Numbered from the stretch's first letter, positions 26,417-35,102 are shown. The stretch: DNA of 64,000 bases from an uncultured Eubacteriales bacterium (GCA_900547165.1 URFZ01000005.1:83065-147064); one strand, 5' to 3'. Notes: generated from the letters alone by a model not told the origin. Made by a program: numbers and translations.

Positions 26417-27070
26417 TCAGTCCTCCGCAGCCTTTATCACGTCTGTGGGTGTATGCGCGAAATATTCGCATTTCCCGACGTCTTTCATCTGCTCGTATGT
26501 ACGGAACCCCCAAAGCACGCAGCAGGCGCGGCAGCCCGAATTATTCGCCGTCAGCACGTCGTTTTCGGAATCTCCGACATACATTACTTCGTCAACGGTC
26601 AGTCCCATATCGTTTATCATTTTGTAAACGACCGTCGGGTCGGGCTTTCGAGGTATTCCGTCACGCTGACCGTAAACGAAATCGAAAAAGTTATCTCCGA
26701 AATGCGTGTTTACCATAGGCACGGTGTCCGCGTGCGGTTTGTTTGAAAGCACTCCGAGACGGTATTTGCCTTTGAGCTTTTCAAGCATTTCGACTATGCC
26801 CGCATAAGGAGCGGTCTTGTCCTCGCGGTGCTTGCTGTAATATTCGATATATTCGTCAAAAACTTCTTTGTACAGTTTTTCGTCGTTCGCTTTTTCTCCG
26901 AGTGCCGACGTTATCAGTACCTTTGCGCCGCTTCCGACAAACGTTTTGTATTCTTCGACGGTATGCGTTGGCAGTCCGTGTTTTTTGAGAACCGCGTTTA
27001 CGCTGTCCGCAATGTCGTCGATAGTGTTCAGAAGCGTTCCGTCAAGGTCAAAAATTATACCTTTTATCAT
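26417..27070 (-). CDS. HAD-IA hydrolase, phosphoglycolate phosphatase-like
   Basis: 217-aa HAD phosphatase with motif I FDLDGTLLNT (residues 7-16), a helical cap, motif II LGVLSNKP, Lys motif GIPRKPDP and motif IV YVGDSENDV. It resembles phosphoglycolate phosphatase, but substrate ranges in this group are wide. First gene of the three-gene minus-strand operon; its promoter abuts a divergent promoter. Confidence 0.85.
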   Translation of the reverse strand: MIKGIIFDLDGTLLNTIDDIADSVNAVLKKHGLPTHTVEEYKTFVGSGAKVLITSALGEKANDEKLYKEVFDEYIEYYSKHREDKTAPYAGIVEMLEKLKGKYRLGVLSNKPHADTVPMVNTHFGDNFFDFVYGQRDGIPRKPDPTVVYKMINDMGLTVDEVMYVGDSENDVLTANNSGCRACCVLWGFRTYEQMKDVGKCEYFAHTPTDVIKAAED

Positions 27071-27088
27071 TATTCATCACCAACAACA

Positions 27089-27117
27089 AGTATATCATAT
27101 TTTCAAACATTTTGCAA
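27089..27117 (-). promoter_or_regulatory. promoter of the HAD-acetyltransferase operon
   Basis: On the minus strand: TTGCAA (27117-27112), 17-bp spacer, TATACT (27094-27089). Confidence 0.72.
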
Positions 27118-27123
27118 GGAGAC

Positions 27124-27152
27124 TTGCAAAAAATTTGCCGTAGTGATATAAT
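27124..27152 (+). promoter_or_regulatory. promoter of the ASRT-HAD operon
   Basis: TTGCAA (27124-27129), 17-bp spacer, TATAAT (27147-27152). Its -35 box is only 6 bp from the -35 box of the divergent promoter. Confidence 0.76.
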
Positions 27153-27182
27153 CAATCTATAATATCCGAGAGGGGAATGTTT

Positions 27183-27542
27183 ATGCGGACTTACGGAAAG
27201 AAAGAATGGCTCATAGCCGATTGTTTTTACGATTCAAAATGGAACGGACAGGTCAGCCACGAGGCTGTTTGCGTGCTTAATACGTCGGAAAAAGAAGCAC
27301 ATATTGCTTTTACGCTCTTTTTTGAAGACAGCGAACCGATAACGGGCTTTTCCGCAACGTGCGGTTCAATGAGAACGCACCATATCAGAATGGATAGAAT
27401 TCTGAATGACAAAGGCGAACATATCCCTGTCGATACGCCCTATGCACTGCTTGTGGAAAGCGACGTTGAAGTGGTTTGCCAATATTCGCGACTTGACACC
27501 GCACAATCCGAAATGGCGCTTATGACGACCATTGCATATTGA
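27183..27542 (+). CDS. Sensory rhodopsin transducer (ASRT) family protein
   Basis: 119-aa soluble protein matching the Anabaena sensory rhodopsin transducer family. Visible motifs are EWLIADCFYDS, SHEAVCVLNTSEKEAHI, FFEDSEPI, MRTHHIRMD and a C-terminal VCQYSRLDTAQSEMALM. No rhodopsin gene is present in the window. Homologues occur in many non-phototrophic bacteria, where the role is unknown; the fold suggests sugar or other ligand binding (inference). ATG at 27183 follows GAGAGGGG at 7 bp; an ATG six bases upstream is too close to that site. Confidence 0.85.
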   Translation: MRTYGKKEWLIADCFYDSKWNGQVSHEAVCVLNTSEKEAHIAFTLFFEDSEPITGFSATCGSMRTHHIRMDRILNDKGEHIPVDTPYALLVESDVEVVCQYSRLDTAQSEMALMTTIAY

Positions 27543-27550
27543 GGCGGACT

Positions 27551-28231
27551 ATGATAAATATAGAAAACAAAGAACTTCTCGGCGTCATCTTTGATATGGA
27601 CGGGCTGATGTTTGACACCGAATCCGTTTATACGTTGACTTGGCCCATTGCCGCAAAAGATTTCGGTTACGATGTAACGGAAGATGTTGTCGTCGGCGCG
27701 ATAGGTCTGAATGCGGAAGACGGCTGCGCTCATTTCAAAGCAGTTTACGGACAGGATTTTCCGTTTTACGAGATACGCGTTCACAGACTTGACATTGCGA
27801 TGAATTATATAATCGAGCATGGCTTGCAGGTCAAAAAAGGACTTTACGGTCTTCTCGATTATCTGAAATCAAAAAATATCAAAATCGCGGTTGCGACTTC
27901 TTCCGAACGCGCAAGAGCCGACGCATATCTGAAAATGGCAAAATTGACCGACACTTTCGATTATGTCGTTTGCGGAGACGAAGTCAAACTCGGAAAACCG
28001 AATCCCGATATTTTTCTGACCGCCGCATCAAAACTCGGCGTTCCCGCAGAAAACTGTATAATTCTGGAAGATTCCGAAAACGGTATAAAAGCGGCTCACG
28101 CATCGGGTGCGTTTCCGATAATGGTGCCTGACAGAAAACAGCCGACCCCCGAATTGCAAAAAATCGTTTACCGTGTTTATCCCGACTTGTCGGAAGTCGA
28201 AAAAATGCTGAAAGAACACGAAATTCAATAA
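27551..28231 (+). CDS. HAD-IA phosphatase, beta-phosphoglucomutase-like
   Basis: 226-aa HAD hydrolase with motif I FDMDGLMFDTES, motif II VATSSERAR, Lys motif KLGKPNPDIF and motif IV ILEDSENGIKAAHA. The DxDG(L/V)xxDTE form is shared with sugar-phosphate phosphatases and beta-phosphoglucomutase. It starts 8 bp after the ASRT-family gene, so the two form an operon; a shared sugar-related role is conceivable but unproven. Confidence 0.87.
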   Translation: MINIENKELLGVIFDMDGLMFDTESVYTLTWPIAAKDFGYDVTEDVVVGAIGLNAEDGCAHFKAVYGQDFPFYEIRVHRLDIAMNYIIEHGLQVKKGLYGLLDYLKSKNIKIAVATSSERARADAYLKMAKLTDTFDYVVCGDEVKLGKPNPDIFLTAASKLGVPAENCIILEDSENGIKAAHASGAFPIMVPDRKQPTPELQKIVYRVYPDLSEVEKMLKEHEIQ

Positions 28232-28296
28232 CTGAAAAGTCGTAACCGTTCGTATATGCAAAGTTGAAAACGGTTGTAAATAACAGAATAAAATAT

Positions 28297-28328
28297 GGGC
28301 GTACCGAAAAACGGTACGCCCTCTTTTG
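28297..28328 (+). terminator. terminator, 10-bp stem
   Basis: GGGCGTACCG (28297-28306), AAAAA loop, CGGTACGCCC (28312-28321), then TCTTTTGTTTT. Ends the ASRT-HAD transcript. Confidence 0.88.
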
Positions 28329-28348
28329 TTTTGTGTTACTTTGGCTCT

Positions 28349-28558
28349 TTAATCAACATCCGTAACCCGTTCGTTTCGGAACAACAGGGAAATGGACCAT
28401 ATTCCGCCCAGTGCTACAAGCGTGTAGATCACTCTCGTCACAACGGACATTGCACCGAACAACCATGCAACGAGGTCAAAAGAGAATACGCCTATCAATC
28501 CCCAGTTCAAGGCTCCGATAATAACGAGAGCCAAAGCAATCTTGTCTATAACAGCCAT
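28349..28558 (-). CDS. DUF378 small membrane protein
   Basis: 69-aa protein with two transmembrane helices and the DUF378 signature ALNWGLIGVFSFDLVAWLFG followed by a VIYTLVALGGIW helix. The ATG at 28558 is preceded by GAAAGGTAG; a longer frame upstream is not used. Function unknown in the family. Confidence 0.85.
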   Translation of the reverse strand: MAVIDKIALALVIIGALNWGLIGVFSFDLVAWLFGAMSVVTRVIYTLVALGGIWSISLLFRNERVTDVD

Positions 28559-28642
28559 GACAAAACTACCTTTCGTGATCATTGTGCCGACCACGATGAT
28601 AATTTGCCTCAAAACAATATTGATTATGCTTTATTTTTGCTG

Positions 28643-30244
28643 TCAAATATTGTTTTTTTCTTTTTTTGAACGAATTATGATTATAATTGCCGCAGCAGCA
28701 AAGACCGCAACCGCTATAACTATCCAAAGCCAAAGAAGCGAAGATGTCTTCTCTGCGGGCGCATTGTCCGCCGCCGTAGAGGACTGCTGCTCGCCCGCTT
28801 TTACAAGTGCAGAAATCGCATCGTTAAGCTTCTTTACAAGGTCGTCAACATCGGTCTGAACCGCGTCCGCTTTTCCGTCGATATCTTTTGCCTTGTCGTA
28901 AACTTCTTTCAGCTTTGCCCACGATTCAGCCGTATAGTCGGCTTCGTTGAGTCCTTCGACCTGCGCTATTTTTGCTTCAAGTTGAGTGAAGTCAACCTCA
29001 GTCAATTCCTGATCCGCGGGAACAAGACCTTTGATCGCGGTGTTGAGCGCTTCCGTCGCTGCCGCAATATCTTCTTTCGAAGATTTTTCCGTCAACTTCT
29101 TTGCGCTGTCCAACGCCTTTGCAAACGCTTCCCAAGTCTGCGCATGATAATCTTCTTCGACAAATTCATTTGCCGCCGTTATCGCCGCCTGCAATGCTTC
29201 AAACGGAGTCATGTCCGCGCTCTTTTTCAGATTCTTGATTGCATCGTCAAGTTTTTTGTATGCGGCGTCAACGGTTGCCTGTTTGTCTTCCGCCTTAACC
29301 GCTTTTGCCTCTTTCAGAGCAAGCTCAAACGCCGAATATGTAGCTTCGAGATATTCCGCCTTGTTTTTCTCTACCTCTTCCGCTTTTTTGATAAGTTCGT
29401 TGAGTTTTGTGAGATCGGAATCCGATTTGTATCCCGGAGGATATACCGTTTCGCCGAACGTTACCTGATTGTAAAGTTTGGGAACGCCCGCAATGTCAAC
29501 TATTTTTTTGCCATTGCCGAAGTCCGCAATGTCATAGTAATATCTTGCACCGACCCAGTCCATGCAGATTATGCCTATGCCCATTTTCGCTCCGACTTTA
29601 TGGCGGGGAAGTTTGTCATTGAGGTTAAGAAGCGACCACGGAATGAATATTTCCATTGTGTAGCCGTTTTTATCTCTTTTCGCCTTGACCTGATATTTGA
29701 ACATTGTCAATGGCTTTGATTTAAACTGATAGTGCTCAAATATAAGAGCCGTCCCCTTTTTCGTTGTCTCGGGCGAGAAATCGAAAATGAAAGCCTTTTT
29801 GCTGTTGCTCAGACGGTAGTTGAACGGGTCTATCGCCAACTGGAAGCAGTCGCTTGCATTGGACGCTTCGCCGTCGTTGAATATCGTTCCGTATGTTTTA
29901 TCCTGCGCAACCACGCAGATATACAGACCGCCTTTTTTAACATCGAGCAGCTTTCCGCTTTCATTCGGGTCGTCGTACCAATACATATAAATATCGAAAC
30001 CTTTGCATTGGTTTGCCTTGTCCTCGACGTCGGGACTCGGGTTGTCCGAATAGTCGTAGTTGCCTTTTTCGTTGTTCATGAACTTATGGTACGCGCCGTA
30101 CCATTCGTTTTTGGACATTTTTCCGTCGATTGTAGGCGGAACCGCGCATTGCGGAATTGTGTATGCTTCGCCCGCGCTTGAAACAAGAGTAAAAGATGTC
30201 AGCATAAGGGCGATAGCCAGTACAGAGAGAAACAGTTTTTTCAT
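28643..30244 (-). CDS. Surface protein: CBM9-like domain plus three FIVAR repeats
   Basis: 533-aa exported protein. A signal peptide (residues 1-25) is followed by a CBM9/DOMON-like beta domain (about 30-270; IDGKMSKNEWYGAY, then GFDIYMYWYDD and ASDCFQLAIDP). Three helical FIVAR-type repeats of about 70 residues follow (about 280-490; motifs such as YKKLDDAIKNL, EALNTAIKGL and KKLNDAISAL). A Ser-rich linker leads to one C-terminal transmembrane helix with a basic KKEKNN tail. The likely role is carbohydrate or wall binding held away from the membrane by helical spacers. ATG chosen on AAGGAGA. The CBM9-like part resembles the dockerin protein at 44.2 kb. Confidence 0.78.
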   Translation of the reverse strand: MKKLFLSVLAIALMLTSFTLVSSAGEAYTIPQCAVPPTIDGKMSKNEWYGAYHKFMNNEKGNYDYSDNPSPDVEDKANQCKGFDIYMYWYDDPNESGKLLDVKKGGLYICVVAQDKTYGTIFNDGEASNASDCFQLAIDPFNYRLSNSKKAFIFDFSPETTKKGTALIFEHYQFKSKPLTMFKYQVKAKRDKNGYTMEIFIPWSLLNLNDKLPRHKVGAKMGIGIICMDWVGARYYYDIADFGNGKKIVDIAGVPKLYNQVTFGETVYPPGYKSDSDLTKLNELIKKAEEVEKNKAEYLEATYSAFELALKEAKAVKAEDKQATVDAAYKKLDDAIKNLKKSADMTPFEALQAAITAANEFVEEDYHAQTWEAFAKALDSAKKLTEKSSKEDIAAATEALNTAIKGLVPADQELTEVDFTQLEAKIAQVEGLNEADYTAESWAKLKEVYDKAKDIDGKADAVQTDVDDLVKKLNDAISALVKAGEQQSSTAADNAPAEKTSSLLWLWIVIAVAVFAAAAIIIIIRSKKEKNNI

Positions 30245-30390
30245 TGGGATTCTCCTTTTGCATGAGTGAGGGGGTGTCTTGGCGCGCTCAACGAAAGCAA
30301 GCGCAACCGTTTTCATATTTTTCTCTGCGTCGGTCCGATTTTATGCCCGTCATCGACATAAAAGCATTCCGCCGCATATAGAAAACAAAT

Positions 30391-30798
30391 TTATTTTCTG
30401 ATAAGAATATATATGAGCGGGAGCGCCACGAATTGAGCGCCGCTGAGTAAAAATGTCGTAATCGAAAGGGCTTTTGACGTCTTTCCGAAAGATTTTACTC
30501 CGTAAAACACGGAAATGCCAGTAAGCCCCAACCAAACGGCAACGGGCATAATAAATGCCCAAACGCCCATTTTGAGGCTTGAAAACTTTTCCATGTTTAT
30601 CAGATAAAACATCATAACGATGCCTGCGACTGCGGCAATAACGCTGAACGCCAGCGCTTTTTTGCCCATATTGCGCAGTTCTGCGCGATGTTTCTCCGCC
30701 TTTTTCTTCTTCAAAGCGCCGAGTTCCGCATAGCAATTCGAACAGTACTCCTGTCCGTCCTCCGCAACGGTTCCGCACTTTTTGCAGATCTGTGACAT
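30391..30798 (-). CDS. Zinc-ribbon membrane protein
   Basis: 135-aa protein beginning with a zinc ribbon (CKKCGTVAEDGQEYCSNC), a Lys-rich linker and three hydrophobic segments (about residues 50-70, 80-100 and 110-130). No specific family recognised. It sits five bases downstream of the XRE regulator and is probably in the same transcript as that gene and yebC. Confidence 0.7.
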   Translation of the reverse strand: MSQICKKCGTVAEDGQEYCSNCYAELGALKKKKAEKHRAELRNMGKKALAFSVIAAVAGIVMMFYLINMEKFSSLKMGVWAFIMPVAVWLGLTGISVFYGVKSFGKTSKALSITTFLLSGAQFVALPLIYILIRK

Positions 30799-30803
30799 TT
30801 TTC

Positions 30804-31154
30804 TTATTCCTTATCTCCCGTTATTATATCGAGCAACTGCCGATATTGTCTCGGATTGTTTTTTTTCATCTCGAAAATCTTTTTTGCGACATAGCGATAG
30901 AATGTTCTTTCATCGGGTATGCCCGAATCGCCTATCAGTTCGACAAAATCGAGACCGTATGCTTTACATACGTTGAAAACTACTCCCGCAGACGGTGTTA
31001 CGGGTTTTTTACTTCTCGGATCCCGCCCGTTTTCGAGGGCGGAAAGATATGTGTGACTGATACCTATCAGCGCAGACGCTTCGCGAAGGCTCAATCCTTT
31101 TTCGAGCCGCTTCGCTTTTATCGTTTGCGCAAACGTTTCGGTATTATTCTTCAT
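30804..31154 (-). CDS. XRE-family helix-turn-helix regulator
   Basis: 116-aa DNA-binding protein: an N-terminal XRE-type HTH with GLSLREASALIGISHTYLSA and LENGRDPRS, then a C-terminal helical domain of unknown type (about residues 70-116). The ATG at 31154 lies inside the end of yebC (11-bp overlap), suggesting translational coupling. The longer frame upstream is yebC shadow sequence. Confidence 0.82.
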   Translation of the reverse strand: MKNNTETFAQTIKAKRLEKGLSLREASALIGISHTYLSALENGRDPRSKKPVTPSAGVVFNVCKAYGLDFVELIGDSGIPDERTFYRYVAKKIFEMKKNNPRQYRQLLDIITGDKE

Positions 31155-31872
31155 CCCAGTTGTGGTAAACGTTCTGAACGTCGTCGTCATCTTCAAGCAT
31201 ATCAAGAAGACGCTGCATCTTGTCCTTTGCTTCTTCGCTGTCTATCGAAGAGTAGGAAGACGGAACCTGTTCCTCTTCCGCGGAAATGAATGTATAGTCC
31301 TTGTCGCGGAGGAAGTCTCTTGTCGTTCTGAAATCTTCGTCGGGTGCGGTATATATCTCGTATACGCTTTCTTCCGTCACAAAGTCCTCGATAGGCGCTT
31401 CCATAACGGTTTCCATAAGACGGTCTTCGTCATACTCTTCTTTGTCTATAACAATAACGCCTTTTTTGGTGAACATCCAGCCCACCGAACCGTTCTGACC
31501 GAGGTTGCCGCCGTTTTTATCAAAGTAGTGGCGGAGATTGCCTGCGGTTCTGTTTCTGTTGTCTGTCAGACATTCAACGATAACAGCTATTCCGCACGGA
31601 CCGTAACCCTCGTAGGTTATCTCTTCAAAATTGTCGGAGTTTTCGGCACCCGACGCTTTCTTTATAACGCGGTCGATATTGTCGTTGGGAACGTTGTTGT
31701 CCTTCGCTTTTGCGATAAGATCTTTGAGTTTCGAGTTCGATGCGGGGTCGGGACCGCCCTCTTTAACCGCAAGAATTATCTCTCTTCCGATTTTGGTGAA
31801 GACTTTTGCTCGCTGGCTGTCGGTCTTCTCCTTTTTGTGCATGATATTCTTCCATTTGGAATGTCCGGACAT
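31144..31872 (-). CDS. yebC: YebC/PmpR family protein
   Basis: 242-aa protein with the family N-terminus MSGHSKWKNIMHKKEKTD and the conserved NVPNDNIDRVIKKASG and TYEGYGPCGIAVIVE blocks. The C-terminus is unusually acidic (LEDDDDVQNVYHNWDEE). YebC-type proteins act as transcriptional regulators, and some relieve ribosome stalling. Followed by the overlapping XRE gene. Confidence 0.95.
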   Translation of the reverse strand: MSGHSKWKNIMHKKEKTDSQRAKVFTKIGREIILAVKEGGPDPASNSKLKDLIAKAKDNNVPNDNIDRVIKKASGAENSDNFEEITYEGYGPCGIAVIVECLTDNRNRTAGNLRHYFDKNGGNLGQNGSVGWMFTKKGVIVIDKEEYDEDRLMETVMEAPIEDFVTEESVYEIYTAPDEDFRTTRDFLRDKDYTFISAEEEQVPSSYSSIDSEEAKDKMQRLLDMLEDDDDVQNVYHNWDEE

Positions 31873-31904
31873 ATATGTTTGCCTCCGTAAATATGATTAA
31901 ACTT

Positions 31905-33551
31905 TTATTTCAGAATAAATCCGAACGATAACCCGATAACGGGCAGCGTCCATATAATATTGAAAACAAGAACCCAAACAGGGGAGAGCAACGCGGGCAC
32001 GGCAAGCGCCGCTATTGCGGTAAGAGCAAGCCCCGTGAAAACGCTTATCTGCTTGATTCGAACGCTTGCGGTCAGCGCGGACGAAAGCTGCTGCGCCATT
32101 TCTATGCCGGAAAGCGTTCCGAGCGCGCTTTTTGTCGAAAGCATAACGGGTCTTGTTTTTTTACCTCTTGTCAGTCTTTTTCTGACGGCGTTCAGTTTTC
32201 TTGTCTCTTCCGCCGTTGCAACGGTCATCGTTGCGTTTGTCAGACTGTATCTCTTTTGAACCGTCGCTTCCGTAACGAGAGGGTCTTCGGTCTGGACTAT
32301 TACGGTTATGTCGCGTCCGACTCTCTCAACCGCTTTTTTCAATTTCGGGTCGGCTTTGTATTCCGCAAACACAACTGCGGAAACAGTTCCGTCAATAACC
32401 GTGTAAGCCGTGCTGAAACCTCTTGAGGTCTGCTCCGCTTCTTTTTCCTGCGGAAGCGGCTTTATGCCGTAGGACAACAGCAGATTTCTTGTTCCGTAAA
32501 GCACTTCGCGCCCGTCAATCGTTGCCGCAAAGCCGTGTTCCTGAACCGCCTTGAAGTTTTCCACCGAGTGAAGCGATTCGTCCGCACGAAAAATGTATCT
32601 TTCCATCGACGCATACAGCGGGCTTTTGATTTTTCTCAATATCAATGCCAAATATTCGACTGTTTCGGACATATATTCCGCTTTGATGAATTTTATGTCG
32701 GATATCGCAGCGCAATCGTCGGGGAAGAGGTCTTTATCTTTGACTATAAGTGTCCGAACGTCTTTGAGACGGTCTATCGAAAACGCTCCGAAAATCATAC
32801 AGCCGAGTTCTTTCAATCTTTTTTGCGCCGAATTGTAGGGGAGTACGAATGAGACTTCTCCCGTAAAGCCCGCGCATATTCCCAGCGTCAGAACAAGCGT
32901 TGAAAACAGTGCGTTTCTTCCGTGTATGAGCCCCGCCGCAACGGAAACAACCGCCGATGCGAGAATCACCCAAGGAACATACTTGAAGCCCGCGCTTTCG
33001 CACGCGTCGTTGCGAAAAGTCTTTCCCACAACATTCGGAATGCGTTTCATGCGGTATGTTATGCACGCTCTGTCTATATATCTTTTGTCAAGCGGCACTC
33101 GGGCGTCCTCGACGCAGTAAATTTTGTTTTTGCGTATGGTTTTCAGGTTCTGCGGAATTTCGAGAACGTAAACGTATTTCATCACGGTCGAAACTGTGCA
33201 GGAGATGAATACCACCCACGCATAAAGTTTGCCCGAAGACGGTACGAATATCGTAAAAATACTTTGTAAAAGCGCCGCAAGCATGGCATACGCGTTCAGC
33301 GTGTCGTTTGTCGGCAGTCCTCCGAATACGGAGATTATGCCCTCGTAAAGTTCTTTGTAACATACCGCGCAGACGGCGACCGCAAGCGCCGTGGTTATTT
33401 CCGCTTTCAGCCGCATATCCGTAGGCAGCAGTACGGTCGCTATCGCCGCCACGGTGGCAACAACGCAGATAATTGTTTTTATCAAATACTCTTTTTGCAG
33501 TTTTTGCGCCTTGTAATACTGTTCTTGCAAAGTATGACGTGGGCGTGGCAT
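31905..33551 (-). CDS. P-type-ATPase-like membrane protein lacking the DKTGT motif
   Basis: 548-aa membrane protein laid out like a P1B-type metal ATPase but without its catalytic signatures. It has two pairs of N-terminal helices (about residues 22-110), a short loop with no TGE actuator motif, another helix pair, then a region aligning with the phosphorylation domain. There LIVKDKDLFPDD stands where DKTGTLT belongs. An N-domain-like segment DGREVLYGTRNLLLSYGI and a D-K-like EYKADPKLKKAVERV follow, then two C-terminal helices. The CPC ion motif is also absent (GICAGFTGE). Most likely a pseudo-ATPase. Not a frameshift: the frame is open throughout. It lies four bases downstream of rlmB. Confidence 0.6.
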   Translation of the reverse strand: MPRPRHTLQEQYYKAQKLQKEYLIKTIICVVATVAAIATVLLPTDMRLKAEITTALAVAVCAVCYKELYEGIISVFGGLPTNDTLNAYAMLAALLQSIFTIFVPSSGKLYAWVVFISCTVSTVMKYVYVLEIPQNLKTIRKNKIYCVEDARVPLDKRYIDRACITYRMKRIPNVVGKTFRNDACESAGFKYVPWVILASAVVSVAAGLIHGRNALFSTLVLTLGICAGFTGEVSFVLPYNSAQKRLKELGCMIFGAFSIDRLKDVRTLIVKDKDLFPDDCAAISDIKFIKAEYMSETVEYLALILRKIKSPLYASMERYIFRADESLHSVENFKAVQEHGFAATIDGREVLYGTRNLLLSYGIKPLPQEKEAEQTSRGFSTAYTVIDGTVSAVVFAEYKADPKLKKAVERVGRDITVIVQTEDPLVTEATVQKRYSLTNATMTVATAEETRKLNAVRKRLTRGKKTRPVMLSTKSALGTLSGIEMAQQLSSALTASVRIKQISVFTGLALTAIAALAVPALLSPVWVLVFNIIWTLPVIGLSFGFILK

Positions 33552-33554
33552 ATA

Positions 33555-34457
33555 TCAGCCCTCCGTCTTTTCTTTTTCGAGTTTTCTGCGCACGGCTTCA
33601 TACATCATCACCGCGCCCGCAACGGAAACGTTCAGAGAGTTTATGTTTCCGAACATCGGAATGCTTATAACGCCGTCGCATCTTTGTCTGACAAGGCGGG
33701 AAATGCCTTTGCCCTCGTCTCCGAGAACAATTGCCGTCGAACCCGTCAGATCGGTCGAATAGAGGTCGCAGTCTCCGTCTCCGTCCGCCGCATACGTCCA
33801 AACGCCGCGCTCTTTCAGCGCACTTATCGTTTCCGCAATATTTGTGACTTTTGCTATCTTCATATATTCGCAGGCACCCGCCGCCGCTTTGAACACGGTC
33901 GTTGTCAGCCCGCAACAGCCGCGTTTCGGAATGATTATGCCGTGAACGCCGCAGCATTCCGCAGTTCTGATTATCGCACCGAGATTTCGCGGGTCTGTCA
34001 CGCCGTCAAGCACCACAATGAACGGCTTTTCGCCCTTTTCTTCCGCATAAGCGAAAATATCGTCGATGTCGCAATAGTCGTAATCCGTTGCAAACGCAAC
34101 AACTCCTTGGTGGTTCGACGTTCCCGCAATGCTTTCAAGTTTGTATTTGTCCGCCTCGACAACGGGAATCCCCATATCCCGCGCTTCCGCTATGATTTTT
34201 ACGATAGAGCCCTCGCGTTCGCCGTGTGCAACATAGAGTTTGTCAACCGTTCTGCCGCTTCTGAGCAGTTCCGAAACGGGATTTCTGCCCGCGACCACGT
34301 TTTCGCTGTCCACGCCGTTATCGGGCGCGAATACGGACCGGGGTCTTTTCGGCATATTCTTTTTCGCGGTAGGCTTCTTTTTGCCGACAGGGGAGTAAGA
34401 CGGTTTTTTGCCGCCTTTTTTAGTGAAATCTTTTTTTCCGTTCTTTGCGTTTTTCAT
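33555..34457 (-). CDS. rlmB: 23S rRNA 2'-O-methyltransferase RlmB-like (SpoU family)
   Basis: 300-aa SPOUT methyltransferase. A Lys-rich N-terminal tail (about 45 residues) is followed by the substrate-binding domain (VVAGRNPVSELLRSG) and the knotted catalytic domain with DPRNLGAIIRTAE, VLGDEGKGISRLV and SIPMFGNINSLNVSVA. RlmB methylates G2251 in E. coli; orthologous function is assumed. Part of the lon-engB-rlmB minus-strand cluster. Confidence 0.9.
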   Translation of the reverse strand: MKNAKNGKKDFTKKGGKKPSYSPVGKKKPTAKKNMPKRPRSVFAPDNGVDSENVVAGRNPVSELLRSGRTVDKLYVAHGEREGSIVKIIAEARDMGIPVVEADKYKLESIAGTSNHQGVVAFATDYDYCDIDDIFAYAEEKGEKPFIVVLDGVTDPRNLGAIIRTAECCGVHGIIIPKRGCCGLTTTVFKAAAGACEYMKIAKVTNIAETISALKERGVWTYAADGDGDCDLYSTDLTGSTAIVLGDEGKGISRLVRQRCDGVISIPMFGNINSLNVSVAGAVMMYEAVRRKLEKEKTEG

Positions 34458-34483
34458 ATTTATTCTTTCCTTTTGAGTGCGGA

Positions 34484-35098
34484 TTACGCCTCGGATTGTT
34501 CTTCTTCCTCGTCTTCGGGAACGGTCACGTCTTCGATTATCTGACGCAGCTGCTCAACGCCCGCTTTTGTCTGTGCTGAAAACATTATAGGTTCCGCACC
34601 GAATTTTTCGGCAAGATATTTTCTTCTTTTTTCTGTTTCGGTTTTGTTCAACTTATCGCATTTGGTTGCGACTACGCAGAACAAAAATTCCGTATTCATC
34701 AGATAATCATACATCAGCAGATCGTCTTTTGTCGGGTCGTGCCGCGCGTCCGTCAGCATACATACAAGGCGTATGTCCCGGTTTTCGAGCGTCAGATAAC
34801 TTTCTATCAGACTGCCCCAATTTTGACGTTGTTCTTTCGAACGCTGCGCATATCCGTAACCCGGCAGGTCTGTAAGGAACACCTTGTCGTCTATTCCGTA
34901 GAAATTGACGCTGACCGTCTTTCCGGGCGTGGACGATGTTCTCGCCAACGCTTTTCTGCCGAGAACCGCATTTATCATAGAGGATTTTCCGACGTTTGAA
35001 CGTCCGACAAACACTATCTCCGGTTTTTTCGGAAGTTTCATTTTCCGAACGTCGAAACAACTGTCGAGAAACTCCGCTTTCTGAAAATTGAGAGCCAT
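34484..35098 (-). CDS. engB: Ribosome biogenesis GTPase YsxC/EngB
   Basis: 204-aa small GTPase for 50S assembly. G1 is GRSNVGKSS (about residue 32), G3 DLPGYGYAQ, G4 ATKCDKL and G5 FSAQT. The C-terminal tail is acidic. Immediately follows lon (4-bp gap), the conserved lon-engB pairing of Firmicutes. Confidence 0.96.
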   Translation of the reverse strand: MALNFQKAEFLDSCFDVRKMKLPKKPEIVFVGRSNVGKSSMINAVLGRKALARTSSTPGKTVSVNFYGIDDKVFLTDLPGYGYAQRSKEQRQNWGSLIESYLTLENRDIRLVCMLTDARHDPTKDDLLMYDYLMNTEFLFCVVATKCDKLNKTETEKRRKYLAEKFGAEPIMFSAQTKAGVEQLRQIIEDVTVPEDEEEEQSEA

Positions 35099-35102
35099 AT
35101 TC

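Noticed and set aside
33495..34544. 349-codon plus-strand frame
   Set aside because: Antisense to rlmB; no protein family features.
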